Below, piece after piece: positions 1 through 6,669 of a stretch of 15,456 nt of DNA (position 1 is the first letter of the stretch; the number at the start of each line of letters is the position of its first letter). The translations under genes were made by a program, and so were the position numbers. Where the stretch lies: contig NZ_CABUHK010000105.1 in the NCBI RefSeq assembly GCF_902491285.1, positions 1 to 15,456 of the forward strand, given 5' to 3'. The notes beneath the pieces are model-generated. The model was not told where the DNA came from. It searched no databases and saw only the letters and a program-made list of their open reading frames with translations. Source of the DNA: an uncultured Bacteroides sp. (GTDB lineage: Bacteria; Bacteroidota; Bacteroidia; Bacteroidales; Bacteroidaceae).

Positions 1-1979
1 ACTCCGTTTTCTCCACCGTTCTCCATGTAGAATGGAATAATAAAAAACTTAATATCATTGACTGTCCGGGTTCGGACGATTTCGTAGGCAGTACAGTAAC
101 TGCATTAAATGTGACCGACACTGCAATTATTCTTCTCAATGGCCAATATGGTGTCGAAGTCGGTACGCAAAATCATTTCCGATATACTGAAAAATTGAAT
201 AAGCCAGTTATTTTTCTAGTCAACCAGCTTGATAATGAAAAATGCGACTATGATAACATCCTTGAACAACTGAAAGAAGCTTATGGTTCAAAAGTTGTTC
301 CCATCCAATATCCTATCAGTACAGGTCCGGGCTTTAATGCTTTGATTGACGTACTGTTGATGAAGAAATATTCGTGGAAACCCGAAGGCGGTGCTCCAAC
401 GATTGAAGATATTCCGGCAGAAGAAATGGATAAGGCGATGGAAATGCATAAAGCATTGGTGGAAGCCGCTGCCGAAAATGACGAAGGTCTGATGGAGAAA
501 TTCTTCGAGCAGGAATCTCTTTCGGAAGACGAAATGCGTGAAGGCATCCGCAAAGGGTTGATTGCCAGAGGAATGTTTCCTGTATTCTGCGTTTGTGGCG
601 GTAAGGATATGGGCGTCCGTCGTTTGATGGAATTTTTGGGTAATGTAGTTCCTTTTGTTTCTGAAATGCCTAAGGTAGAGAATACGGACGGCAAGGAAGT
701 GGCTCCTGATTCAAACGGGCCGGAATCTCTTTATTTCTTCAAAACAAGTGTGGAACCGCATATCGGTGAGGTCTCTTATTTTAAAGTTATGAGCGGTAAA
801 GTTCATGAGGGAGATGATTTGCTGAATGCCGATCGTGGTTCGAAAGAGCGGATTGCGCAGATTTATGTGGTGGCCGGTGGCAACCGTGTGAAAGTGGAAG
901 AATTGCAGGCCGGTGATATTGGCGCTGCCGTGAAACTGAAAGACGTGAAGACCGGTAATACACTGAATGGCAAGGATTGCGATTATAAATTCAACTTTAT
1001 CAAATATCCGAATTCTAAATATTCCCGTGCTATCAAACCGGTGAACGAAGCGGATGTGGAAAAGATGATGACCATCTTGAACCGTATGCGCGAAGAGGAT
1101 CCGACGTGGGTAATCGAACAATCAAAAGAATTGAAACAGACATTGGTGCACGGACAGGGAGAGTTCCATCTTCGTACATTGAAATGGCGGTTGGAAAACA
1201 ATGAAAAACTTCAGGTGAAATACGAAGAACCGAAGATTCCGTATCGCGAAACGATTACGAAAGCTGCACGTGCTGATTATCGCCATAAGAAACAATCCGG
1301 CGGAGCCGGCCAGTTCGGTGAGGTTCATCTGATTGTAGAACCTTATAAAGAAGGTATGCCTGTGCCCGATACTTATAAGTTCAACGGACAGGAATTTAAG
1401 ATTACTGTAAGAGGGACTGAAGAGGTACCGTTGGAATGGGGCGGCAAGCTCGTATTTATCAATAGTATCGTGGGTGGTTCTATCGATGCCCGTTTCCTGC
1501 CTGCCATTATGAAAGGTATCATGTCTCGTATGGAACAAGGCCCGTTGACCGGTTCGTATGCCCGTGATGTGCGTGTCATTGTTTATGATGGCAAGATGCA
1601 TCCGGTAGATTCTAATGAAATCTCCTTCATGCTTGCCGGACGTAATGCCTTTAGCGAAGCGTTCAAGAATGCAGGTCCGAAAATTCTGGAACCGATTTAT
1701 GATGTGGAAGTGTTTGTACCGTCCGACAGGATGGGAGATGTGATGGGTGACCTTCAGGGACGTCGTGCCATGATTATGGGTATGAGTAGCGAGAAAGGTT
1801 TTGAGAAACTGGTTGCTAAAGTACCTTTGAAAGAAATGTCTTCCTATTCGACGGCACTTAGCTCGCTTACCGGCGGACGTGCTTCGTTCATCATGAAATT
1901 CTCTAGTTATGAGCTTGTTCCGTCAGATGTTCAGGATAAGTTAATTAAAGATTTCGAGGCTAAACAAACCGAAGAATAA
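1..1979 (+). CDS. fusA2: EF-G paralog (EF-G2 type), 5' end truncated by window
   Basis: Translation elongation factor G-like protein acting in ribosome translocation. The open frame runs without a stop from nucleotide 3, so the GTG at 111 is internal and the true start lies outside the window. About 658 residues are visible; a family length near 700-720 implies the P-loop (G1) and part of switch I are missing. Visible parts in order: the G3 box at 60-83, reading DCPGSDDF instead of the usual DTPGHVDF; the G4 box at 222-233, NQLD instead of NKMD; domain II; domain IV with SGGAGQFGEV; and domain V ending in GGRASFIMKF. The catalytic histidine of G3 is serine here. From memory, the B. thetaiotaomicron EF-G2 (BT2167) lacks GTPase activity, still supports translation and is needed for gut colonisation; the changed motifs fit that. 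It ends in a terminator and is not co-transcribed with rprX by necessity. Identity as an EF-G paralog is near certain; the EF-G2 subtype is very likely. Confidence 0.95.
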   Translation, partial: SVFSTVLHVEWNNKKLNIIDCPGSDDFVGSTVTALNVTDTAIILLNGQYGVEVGTQNHFRYTEKLNKPVIFLVNQLDNEKCDYDNILEQLKEAYGSKVVPIQYPISTGPGFNALIDVLLMKKYSWKPEGGAPTIEDIPAEEMDKAMEMHKALVEAAAENDEGLMEKFFEQESLSEDEMREGIRKGLIARGMFPVFCVCGGKDMGVRRLMEFLGNVVPFVSEMPKVENTDGKEVAPDSNGPESLYFFKTSVEPHIGEVSYFKVMSGKVHEGDDLLNADRGSKERIAQIYVVAGGNRVKVEELQAGDIGAAVKLKDVKTGNTLNGKDCDYKFNFIKYPNSKYSRAIKPVNEADVEKMMTILNRMREEDPTWVIEQSKELKQTLVHGQGEFHLRTLKWRLENNEKLQVKYEEPKIPYRETITKAARADYRHKKQSGGAGQFGEVHLIVEPYKEGMPVPDTYKFNGQEFKITVRGTEEVPLEWGGKLVFINSIVGGSIDARFLPAIMKGIMSRMEQGPLTGSYARDVRVIVYDGKMHPVDSNEISFMLAGRNAFSEAFKNAGPKILEPIYDVEVFVPSDRMGDVMGDLQGRRAMIMGMSSEKGFEKLVAKVPLKEMSSYSTALSSLTGGRASFIMKFSSYELVPSDVQDKLIKDFEAKQTEE

Positions 1980-2002
1980 TTCGTAATTTTCTTAATAGTG
2001 TT

Positions 2003-2044
2003 AAAACCGTCTTCTTTTTTAAGTAAAAGAGGGCGGTTTTTGTT
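2003..2044 (+). terminator. Rho-independent terminator of the EF-G paralog
   Basis: A 16-bp stem (2003-2018 with 2025-2040, two G-T wobbles) with a 6-nt loop begins 23 nt after the stop codon and is followed by TTTTTGTTT. The stem core is ACCG...CGGT. It separates the elongation factor gene from rprX. Confidence 0.85.
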
Positions 2045-2097
2045 TAACTATGATTAATAAAGATGGAGAAACGCAAGGAAAAGATTTAATTTTTTAT

Positions 2098-2105
2098 TAA
2101 ATTTG
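2098..2105 (+). promoter_or_regulatory. Possible -7 box of the rprXY promoter
   Basis: TAAATTTG fits the Bacteroides -7 consensus TANNTTTG and lies 139 nt upstream of the rprX start. No TTTG -33 box sits at the expected 19-21 nt upstream, so the call is weak. The predicted leader would be about 130 nt and would include the GTTAA repeats at 2163-2236. Confidence 0.3.
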
Positions 2106-2162
2106 CAAACCAAAGGAGGGCTAATATTGTTGTAGTAATCAGAATACGACCTAAATATCTCC

Positions 2163-2236
2163 TTTCGGTTAATTTCCGGGAAGTTCCGGTTAAATCAAGT
2201 TAATGGATTAGGAGTGTTAATTAGGGAGTGTTAATT
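2163..2236 (+). repeat. Cluster of direct repeats upstream of rprX
   Basis: Five GTTAA pentamers start at 2168, 2189, 2199, 2216 and 2230. Two are part of the decamer TT(T/C)CGGTTAA at 2163-2172 and 2184-2193, exactly 21 bp apart. Two more are part of the identical 12-mer GGAGTGTTAATT at 2211-2222 and 2225-2236, 14 bp apart. Direct repeats spaced by about two helical turns are typical of binding sites for OmpR-family regulators, so this could be an RprY autoregulatory site. That link is inference. Confidence 0.55.
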
Positions 2237-2244
2237 TTGTTGCT

Positions 2245-3801
2245 ATGAAGAAGTCAACAATTTGGATATTAGGTATTGTAATGGGGCTTTCCTTCCTCAG
2301 TTTGCTGTATTTACAGGTCAGTTATATAGAGGAAATGATGAAGACCCGGAAGGAACAGTTTGATTCGGCTGTACGCAATAGCCTGGATCAAGTTTCCAAG
2401 GATGTGGAATATGCGGAAACGCAACGTTGGTTGATTGAAGATGTTTCTGAAGCTGAGAGAAAGGCTCTGATTGAGAACAATGCTTCATTGCAGCAGAATG
2501 ATTTGGTTCAGCAGACGCAACGGTTTACGATGAAGTCTAAAGATGGAAAGGTATATACGGATTTTGAGTTGAAAGTGATGACTACCAAACCATCTGAACT
2601 TCCGAAAGCTATGATTTCTCCTTACAGGGGAACAAAAACTATTCCGGAAACCTCGCGTTCATTGATAGAGGCTATCAAAAACCGATATATGTATCAACGC
2701 GAATTGCTGAATGAAGTGGTTTGGCAGATGATTTACCGGGCAAGTGACAAGTCGATTGGAGATAGAGTACGGTTCGGAGACTTGAACGGTTATCTGAAAT
2801 CGAACTTATATAATAATGGTATAGACTTACCTTTTCACTTTACGGTGATTGATAAGGATGGACGGGAAGTCTACCGTTGTGCGGATTATGACGGAAAGGG
2901 GAGTGATGAATTCTATCAGCAGGCATTGTTCAAGAACGATCCGCCTGCAAAGATGAGTGTATTGAAAGTGCATTTCCCGGGAAGAAGGGATTATCTTTTT
3001 GACTCGATCAGTTTCATGATTCCGTCGTTGATATTTACGATGGTATTGCTGGTGACATTCATCTTTACGATTTATATCGTATTCCGTCAGAAGAAGTTGA
3101 CAGAGATGAAGAATGACTTTATCAACAATATGACGCACGAATTTAAAACGCCGATATCCACCATTTCATTGGCGGCGCAGATGCTGAAAGACCCCGCGGT
3201 GGGAAAATCCCCGCAGATGTTCCAGCATATATCGGGAGTTATTAATGATGAAACCAAGCGCTTGCGCTTCCAGGTAGAGAAGGTACTCCAGATGTCAATG
3301 TTCGACCGTCAGAAGGCGACTTTAAAGATGAAGGAGATTGATGCGAATGAACTGATAGCGGGAGTTATCAATACCTTTACACTGAAAGTGGAACGATATA
3401 ATGGTAAGATAACATCGAACCTTGAGGCTACTGACCCTGTTATATTTGCAGATGAGATGCATATCACAAATGTAATCTTTAATCTGATGGACAACGCGGT
3501 GAAATATAAGAAGCCGGAAGAGGATTTGGAGCTGAAAGTGAGAACGTGGAATGAATCGGGCAAACTGATGATTTCGATACAGGACAATGGTATTGGAATC
3601 AAGAAGGAGAACCTGAAAAAGATATTTGAAAAGTTCTATCGTGTGCATACGGGTAATCTGCACGATGTGAAGGGATTTGGACTGGGATTGGCTTATGTGA
3701 AGAAAATTATCGTAGAGCATAAGGGAACCATCCGGGCAGAAAGCGACCTGAACGTGGGAACTAAATTTATTATTGCATTACCTTTATTAAAAAATAATTG
3801 A
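2245..3801 (+). CDS. rprX: Sensor histidine kinase RprX
   Basis: Membrane-bound histidine kinase that autophosphorylates and passes phosphate to RprY. The 518 residues match the length of the B. fragilis RprX family. Visible parts: a first membrane segment at about 5-23; a periplasmic sensor region at about 24-255 with no family I recognise; a second membrane segment at about 257-280; then a dimerisation domain with the H-box MTHEFKTP (phospho-acceptor H298), N-box LMDNAVKY (N417), G1 box DNGIGI (447-452) and G2 box GFGLGL (477-482). No HAMP domain separates the second membrane segment from the H-box region; only about 15 residues lie between them. The ATG at 2245 starts the first membrane helix directly. 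It lies 1 nt upstream of rprY, so the two are certainly one operon. The signal is unknown; RprXY was first noted for altering porin expression when placed in E. coli. Confidence 0.93.
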   Translation: MKKSTIWILGIVMGLSFLSLLYLQVSYIEEMMKTRKEQFDSAVRNSLDQVSKDVEYAETQRWLIEDVSEAERKALIENNASLQQNDLVQQTQRFTMKSKDGKVYTDFELKVMTTKPSELPKAMISPYRGTKTIPETSRSLIEAIKNRYMYQRELLNEVVWQMIYRASDKSIGDRVRFGDLNGYLKSNLYNNGIDLPFHFTVIDKDGREVYRCADYDGKGSDEFYQQALFKNDPPAKMSVLKVHFPGRRDYLFDSISFMIPSLIFTMVLLVTFIFTIYIVFRQKKLTEMKNDFINNMTHEFKTPISTISLAAQMLKDPAVGKSPQMFQHISGVINDETKRLRFQVEKVLQMSMFDRQKATLKMKEIDANELIAGVINTFTLKVERYNGKITSNLEATDPVIFADEMHITNVIFNLMDNAVKYKKPEEDLELKVRTWNESGKLMISIQDNGIGIKKENLKKIFEKFYRVHTGNLHDVKGFGLGLAYVKKIIVEHKGTIRAESDLNVGTKFIIALPLLKNN

Positions 3802-3802
3802 T

Positions 3803-4504
3803 ATGGACGAGAAACTGCGTATTTTATTATGCGAGGATGACGAAAATCTTGGCATGCTTTTAAGAGAATATTTACAGGCAAAAGGTTATTCTGCTGAGTT
3901 ATATCCTGATGGAGAAGCCGGTTATAAGGCTTTCTTGAAGAATAAATATGACTTGTGCGTGTTTGACGTAATGATGCCTAAGAAAGATGGCTTCACACTG
4001 GCACAGGATGTCCGTGCAGCGAATGCTGAAATCCCTATTATCTTCCTGACTGCGAAAACTCTGAAAGAAGATATTCTGGAAGGATTTAAGATTGGTGCGG
4101 ATGATTATATCACCAAACCGTTCAGTATGGAAGAATTGACGTTCAGAATTGAAGCAATCCTGAGACGTGTTCGCGGAAAGAAGAACAAAGAAAGTAATAT
4201 CTATAAGATCGGTAAGTTTACTTTCGATACTCAGAAACAAATTCTGGCTTCGGAAGGCAAGCAGACTAAGTTGACTACCAAAGAATCTGAATTGCTCGGA
4301 TTGCTTTGCGCTCACGCCAATGAGATTCTGCAACGTGACTTTGCATTGAAGACTATCTGGATTGACGATAACTATTTCAATGCCCGCAGTATGGATGTAT
4401 ATATTACGAAACTGCGTAAGCACCTGAAGGAAGACGATTCTATCGAAATCATTAATATCCACGGAAAAGGTTATAAACTGATTACACCGGAAGTTGAATC
4501 TTGA
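3803..4504 (+). CDS. rprY: OmpR-family response regulator RprY
   Basis: DNA-binding partner of RprX, 233 residues, the usual size for an OmpR/PhoB regulator. The receiver domain spans about 5-120, with the acidic pair E11/D12-D13, phospho-acceptor D55 in VFDVMMP, T83 in FLTAKT and K105 in TKPF. The C-terminal winged-helix DNA-binding domain spans about 133-229, with the recognition helix region around SMDVYITKLRKHL and the wing ending in IHGKGYKL. All key residues are present, so it should be a working phospho-switch. The gene starts 1 nt after the rprX stop, which suggests coupled translation, and ends 30 nt before a strong hairpin. From memory, RprY orthologs in Porphyromonas respond to oxidative stress and sodium; whether this applies here is open. 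Confidence 0.95.
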   Translation: MDEKLRILLCEDDENLGMLLREYLQAKGYSAELYPDGEAGYKAFLKNKYDLCVFDVMMPKKDGFTLAQDVRAANAEIPIIFLTAKTLKEDILEGFKIGADDYITKPFSMEELTFRIEAILRRVRGKKNKESNIYKIGKFTFDTQKQILASEGKQTKLTTKESELLGLLCAHANEILQRDFALKTIWIDDNYFNARSMDVYITKLRKHLKEDDSIEIINIHGKGYKLITPEVES

Positions 4505-4533
4505 TGAGGTTACATTATTAGATAACCACAAAT

Positions 4534-4569
4534 AAAAAATCCCGGAAACATTCGTTTCCGGGATTTTTT
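4534..4569. terminator. Bidirectional terminator between rprY and the small membrane protein
   Basis: A perfect 16-bp stem (4534-4549 with 4554-4569) with the 4-nt loop ATTC. The stem core is TCCCGGAAAC, flanked by six A on the left and six T on the right, so it has a U tract in both directions. It follows the rprY stop by 29 nt and, read on the minus strand, follows the small membrane protein stop at 4586 by 16 nt. It serves both convergent genes. Confidence 0.95.
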
Positions 4570-4585
4570 ATTGATTTCTACGAAA

Positions 4586-4762
4586 TTAATCAGCGATCTT
4601 CTTATTGATAACTATATAAGAAATGAGTCCCAGTACTACCAGTACTACTGAGGTACCCAGGATAGCGTTGTTGTTTACATTGCCTGTAAAGGAACAACCC
4701 AGCAGGATAACTACTCCGACCAAGATTAAGATCAATCCCAAGTTCTTTAATAAACCTTTCAT
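4586..4762 (-). CDS. Small hydrophobic membrane protein, 58 residues
   Basis: An ATG at 4762 opens a 58-codon frame on the minus strand beginning MKGLLKNLGLIL and ending VINKKIAD. It has two hydrophobic stretches, about residues 5-23 and 33-52, joined by the polar turn CSFTGNVNNN. It should sit in the membrane as a two-helix hairpin with both ends in the cytoplasm. LLGC at residues 20-23 loosely resembles a lipobox, but L at -2 is uncommon, so a lipoprotein is a weaker reading. The frame closes 16 nt before a strong bidirectional terminator and fits exactly between two terminators, which supports a real gene. I know similar short hypothetical proteins in Bacteroides but no function. I see no convincing promoter box; a near match, TTAATTTG on the minus strand, lies about 40 nt upstream. 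Confidence 0.8.
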   Translation of the reverse strand: MKGLLKNLGLILILVGVVILLGCSFTGNVNNNAILGTSVVLVVLGLISYIVINKKIAD

Positions 4763-4840
4763 GTGTGTGTATTTTAATAGATTATTATATTCCAGTCACA
4801 AATTAAAGCATAATTCTTTAACGGGCGAAATTATTTAAAT

Positions 4841-4877
4841 AAAAAATCCATTATAAAGATAGGATTTAGTGGATTTT
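4841..4877 (-). terminator. Rho-independent terminator of the MarR gene
   Basis: A perfect 8-bp stem, AAAATCCA at 4843-4850 with TGGATTTT at 4870-4877, encloses a 19-nt loop. Read on the minus strand it ends in a run of six U. It begins 25 nt after the MarR stop codon at 4903 and separates that gene from the small membrane protein. Confidence 0.7.
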
Positions 4878-4902
4878 ATGATTTAAAGGTCTGTTTCTCT
4901 GT

Positions 4903-5349
4903 TTAATCCTTCGTGTTGAAGAATACCTTTTTCAATACTTCCTGCCCGATGCTTAATTCTTCGAGAGTAATGCCGTGAAGCGCTTCTTTCAAAGTCTGTC
5001 CGGCAATGATGCGTGCTTTTTCTTCCAGTTCTTTTCCATCTTTGGTGAGATGGATCAGGTTGGTACGGCGGTCTTTCTTGTCGGAAATGCGTACTACAAG
5101 ATGCTGCCGTTCCATATTGTCAATCAAGCGGGTCATGCTGGGCTTGTCTTTAAAAGTTGCATTACACAACTCTTGTTGTGTCACGCCGTCTTTTTCCCAC
5201 AGAAAAATGAGTACCGTCCATTGCTCGGGACTGATTTCCAAACCGTTCTGGCGGAAGTTACGGTACAGTTTACGGTTGATTGCCGCAGAAACCTTGCCAT
5301 TCAGTATGGCAAAAATAAGCCGGATGTCGAAGTTGAATTGCTCTATCAT
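4903..5349 (-). CDS. MarR-family transcriptional regulator
   Basis: Dimeric winged-helix repressor or activator of 148 residues, the usual MarR length. An N-terminal helix (1-35) is followed by the winged helix: GVTQQELCNATFKDKPSMTRLIDNM covers helices 3-4 (recognition helix about 68-82), and the wing has the MarR signature D90-K-K-D-R-R95 then LTKDG. Helices at 105-145 complete the dimer interface. An upstream in-frame ATG at 5376 would add nine residues, but the predicted -7 box (TACCTTTG on the minus strand, 5374-5381) overlaps that codon. Transcription should therefore start near 5367, and the ATG at 5349 is the better start. A palindrome lies between the two. The gene stands alone, divergent from rpsF, so its targets and ligand cannot be read from context. 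Confidence 0.9.
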   Translation of the reverse strand: MIEQFNFDIRLIFAILNGKVSAAINRKLYRNFRQNGLEISPEQWTVLIFLWEKDGVTQQELCNATFKDKPSMTRLIDNMERQHLVVRISDKKDRRTNLIHLTKDGKELEEKARIIAGQTLKEALHGITLEELSIGQEVLKKVFFNTKD

Positions 5350-5356
5350 GAAATTA

Positions 5357-5368
5357 TTGTTTAAACAA
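5357..5368. promoter_or_regulatory. Palindrome at the MarR transcription start, candidate operator
   Basis: TTGTTTAAACAA is a perfect 12-bp palindrome just upstream of the MarR ATG at 5349 and just downstream of its predicted -7 box. MarR proteins bind palindromes and often repress their own genes, so this is a natural autoregulatory operator. The position is seen; the binding is inferred. Confidence 0.45.
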
Positions 5369-5373
5369 CTTTG

Positions 5374-5381
5374 CAAAGGTA
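5374..5381 (-). promoter_or_regulatory. -7 box of the MarR gene
   Basis: On the minus strand this reads TACCTTTG, an exact match to the Bacteroides TANNTTTG box. No TTTG is found at the expected -33 position. The predicted leader is about 18 nt. Confidence 0.5.
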
Positions 5382-5431
5382 AACCACTTCTCGGATAATT
5401 CCTACATTAGGATACAAAAAAAGATTAAATA

Positions 5432-5462
5432 TTTGTAGTTCAAAATAAATTCCCTAACTTTG
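5432..5462 (+). promoter_or_regulatory. Promoter of the rpsF-rpsR-rplI operon
   Basis: TTTG at 5432-5435 and TAACTTTG at 5455-5462 are separated by exactly 19 nt, a complete match to the Bacteroides primary sigma factor consensus. Transcription should begin near 5469, giving an AT-rich leader of about 40 nt before rpsF with no Shine-Dalgarno sequence. Confidence 0.88.
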
Positions 5463-5509
5463 CACCCGCATTTAAAAATCAAAGAATTATTTATTTAATT
5501 AAACGAAGT

Positions 5510-5854
5510 ATGAATCAATACGAAACCGTTTTCATTTTAACTCCCGTTTTATCTGATGTTCAGATGAAGGAAGCGGTAGAAAAATTCAAAGGTATTCTTC
5601 AAGCTGAAGGTGCTGAGATTATCAATGAAGAGAACTGGGGACTGAAGAAATTGGCTTATCCAATCCAGAAAAAGTCTACAGGTTTCTATCAACTGATTGA
5701 GTTCAATGCAGAACCTACTGTAATTGACAAGTTGGAAGTAAACTTCCGTCGTGATGAACGCGTTATCCGCTTCTTGACTTTCAAGATGGATAAGTATGCT
5801 GCAGAATATGCTGCTAAGAGAAGAAGTGTTAAATCAAACAAAAAGGAGGATTAA
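5510..5854 (+). CDS. rpsF: 30S ribosomal protein bS6
   Basis: Ribosomal protein of the 30S platform, 114 residues, which binds 16S rRNA as a heterodimer with bS18. The sequence opens with the family signature [16 protein letters not shown] and has the conserved [25 protein letters not shown] and [13 protein letters not shown] blocks. The last residues (SVKSNKKED) form the usual charged tail. The leader lacks a Shine-Dalgarno sequence, normal in Bacteroides. It is first in a three-gene operon; its final codons contain the Shine-Dalgarno of rpsR, and only 2 nt separate the genes, so the two partner proteins are probably translated in a coupled way. In Bacteroidota ribosomes bS6 helps form the pocket that holds the 16S rRNA 3' tail. 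Confidence 0.98.
   Translation: MNQYETVFILTPVLSDVQMKEAVEKFKGILQAEGAEIINEENWGLKKLAYPIQKKSTGFYQLIEFNAEPTVIDKLEVNFRRDERVIRFLTFKMDKYAAEYAAKRRSVKSNKKED
5843..5850 (+). promoter_or_regulatory. Strong Shine-Dalgarno of rpsR
   Basis: AAGGAGGA, fully complementary to the 16S rRNA 3' tail, sits inside the last codons of rpsF with 7 nt between GGAGG and the rpsR ATG. Such sites are rare in Bacteroidota, where the anti-Shine-Dalgarno is normally masked on the ribosome. Confidence 0.9.
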
Positions 5855-5856
5855 TC

Positions 5857-6129
5857 ATGGCACAACAAGTTCAATCAGAAATCAGATATTTAACTCCGCC
5901 GTCAGTAGACGTTAAGAAGAAAAAATACTGCCGTTTCAAAAAGAGCGGTATTAAGTACATCGACTACAAAGATCCTGAATTCTTGAAGAAATTCTTGAAT
6001 GAACAAGGTAAAATCCTTCCGCGTCGTATCACAGGTACTTCTCTGAAGTTCCAACGTCGTATCGCGCAGGCTGTGAAGAGAGCTCGTCACTTGGCATTGT
6101 TGCCTTATGTAACTGACATGATGAAATAA
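5857..6129 (+). CDS. rpsR: 30S ribosomal protein bS18
   Basis: Ribosomal protein of the 30S platform, 90 residues, partner of bS6. Family blocks are clear: [19 protein letters not shown] near the N-terminus, then [33 protein letters not shown], which is the rRNA-binding core. Only one cysteine of the zinc-type motif is present, so this is a zinc-free form. It follows rpsF by 2 nt and precedes rplI by 14 nt. Its strong Shine-Dalgarno is notable because bS18 itself helps mask the anti-Shine-Dalgarno in Bacteroidota ribosomes. Confidence 0.98.
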   Translation: MAQQVQSEIRYLTPPSVDVKKKKYCRFKKSGIKYIDYKDPEFLKKFLNEQGKILPRRITGTSLKFQRRIAQAVKRARHLALLPYVTDMMK

Positions 6130-6130
6130 G

Positions 6131-6138
6131 AAGGAGGA
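6131..6138 (+). promoter_or_regulatory. Strong Shine-Dalgarno of rplI
   Basis: AAGGAGGA, with 6 nt between GGAGG and the ATG at 6144. It is the second full-strength Shine-Dalgarno in this operon, while rpsF at its head has none. Confidence 0.88.
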
Positions 6139-6143
6139 AAAGT

Positions 6144-6587
6144 ATGGAAATTATATTGAAAGAAGACGTAGTAAACTTGGGTTATAAGAACGATATCGTA
6201 AACGTGAAATCCGGATACGGTCGTAATTATCTGATCCCGACTGGAAAAGCTGTCATCGCTTCTCCTTCTGCAAAGAAAATGTTGGCTGAAGAACTGAAAC
6301 AACGCGCTCACAAACTTGAGAAAATCAAGAAAGATGCTGAGGCTGTTGCTGCTAAGTTGGAAGGCGTGACTTTGACTATTGCAACTAAAGTTAGCTCAAC
6401 CGGTACTATCTTCGGTTCTGTTGGTAACATCCAGATCGCTGAGGCTTTGTCTAAGCTGGGTCATGAAGTTGACAGAAAGATCATCGTTGTAAAAGACGCT
6501 GTGAAAGAAGTTGGTAGCTATAAGGCTATTGTTAAACTTCACAAGGAAGTTTCGGTAGAAATTCCTTTCGAAGTAGTTGCTGAATAA
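6144..6587 (+). CDS. rplI: 50S ribosomal protein bL9
   Basis: Ribosomal protein of the 50S subunit near the L1 stalk, 147 residues, the usual length. The N-terminal domain carries the family signature VVNLGYKNDIVNVKSGYGRNYLIP, a long charged helix follows at about 40-75 (KKMLAEELKQRAHKLEKIKKDAE), and the C-terminal domain includes GTIFGSVGNIQIAEAL. It is the last gene of the rpsF operon, as in most bacteria, and is closed by a terminator 22 nt after the stop. Confidence 0.98.
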   Translation: MEIILKEDVVNLGYKNDIVNVKSGYGRNYLIPTGKAVIASPSAKKMLAEELKQRAHKLEKIKKDAEAVAAKLEGVTLTIATKVSSTGTIFGSVGNIQIAEALSKLGHEVDRKIIVVKDAVKEVGSYKAIVKLHKEVSVEIPFEVVAE

Positions 6588-6609
6588 GAGCAAATTTACT
6601 TCATATATG

Positions 6610-6648
6610 AAAAGCGATTTGTTCTGAAGGAATAAATCGCTTTTTTTT
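6610..6648 (+). terminator. Terminator of the rpsF-rpsR-rplI operon
   Basis: AAAAGCGATTT at 6610-6620 pairs perfectly with AAATCGCTTTT at 6634-6644 across a 13-nt loop, followed by a run of eight T at 6641-6648. It lies only 21 nt upstream of the next gene. Confidence 0.9.
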
Positions 6649-6669
6649 ATTCCCTGCTGTACTAATAAT

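Noticed and set aside
281..1601. Several minus-strand open frames of 68-159 residues opposite the EF-G paralog
   Set aside because: They are antisense shadows of a well-conserved gene, with no promoter, no start signal and no recognisable domain.
2232..2239. TAATTTTG as the rprX promoter -7 box
   Set aside because: It is only 5 nt upstream of the rprX ATG, so transcription would start at or inside the start codon. It is better explained as part of the GTTAATT repeat.
3899..4531. 210-residue minus-strand open frame opposite rprY
   Set aside because: It overlaps nearly all of rprY, has a composition typical of antisense translation, and would be read through the strong bidirectional terminator at 4534-4569.
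4623..4838. 71-residue plus-strand open frame after rprY
   Set aside because: It is antisense to the small membrane protein at 4586-4762, is rich in S/T/P without any motif, and lies just after a terminator.
4975..5398. Two plus-strand open frames of about 130 residues opposite the MarR gene
   Set aside because: They are shadows of MarR, whose winged-helix motif is clear on the minus strand.
5463..5509. S6:S18 binding leader RNA ahead of rpsF
   Set aside because: The leader of about 40 nt is AT-rich and I could find neither a stable stem nor the conserved CCG bulge expected for that motif.
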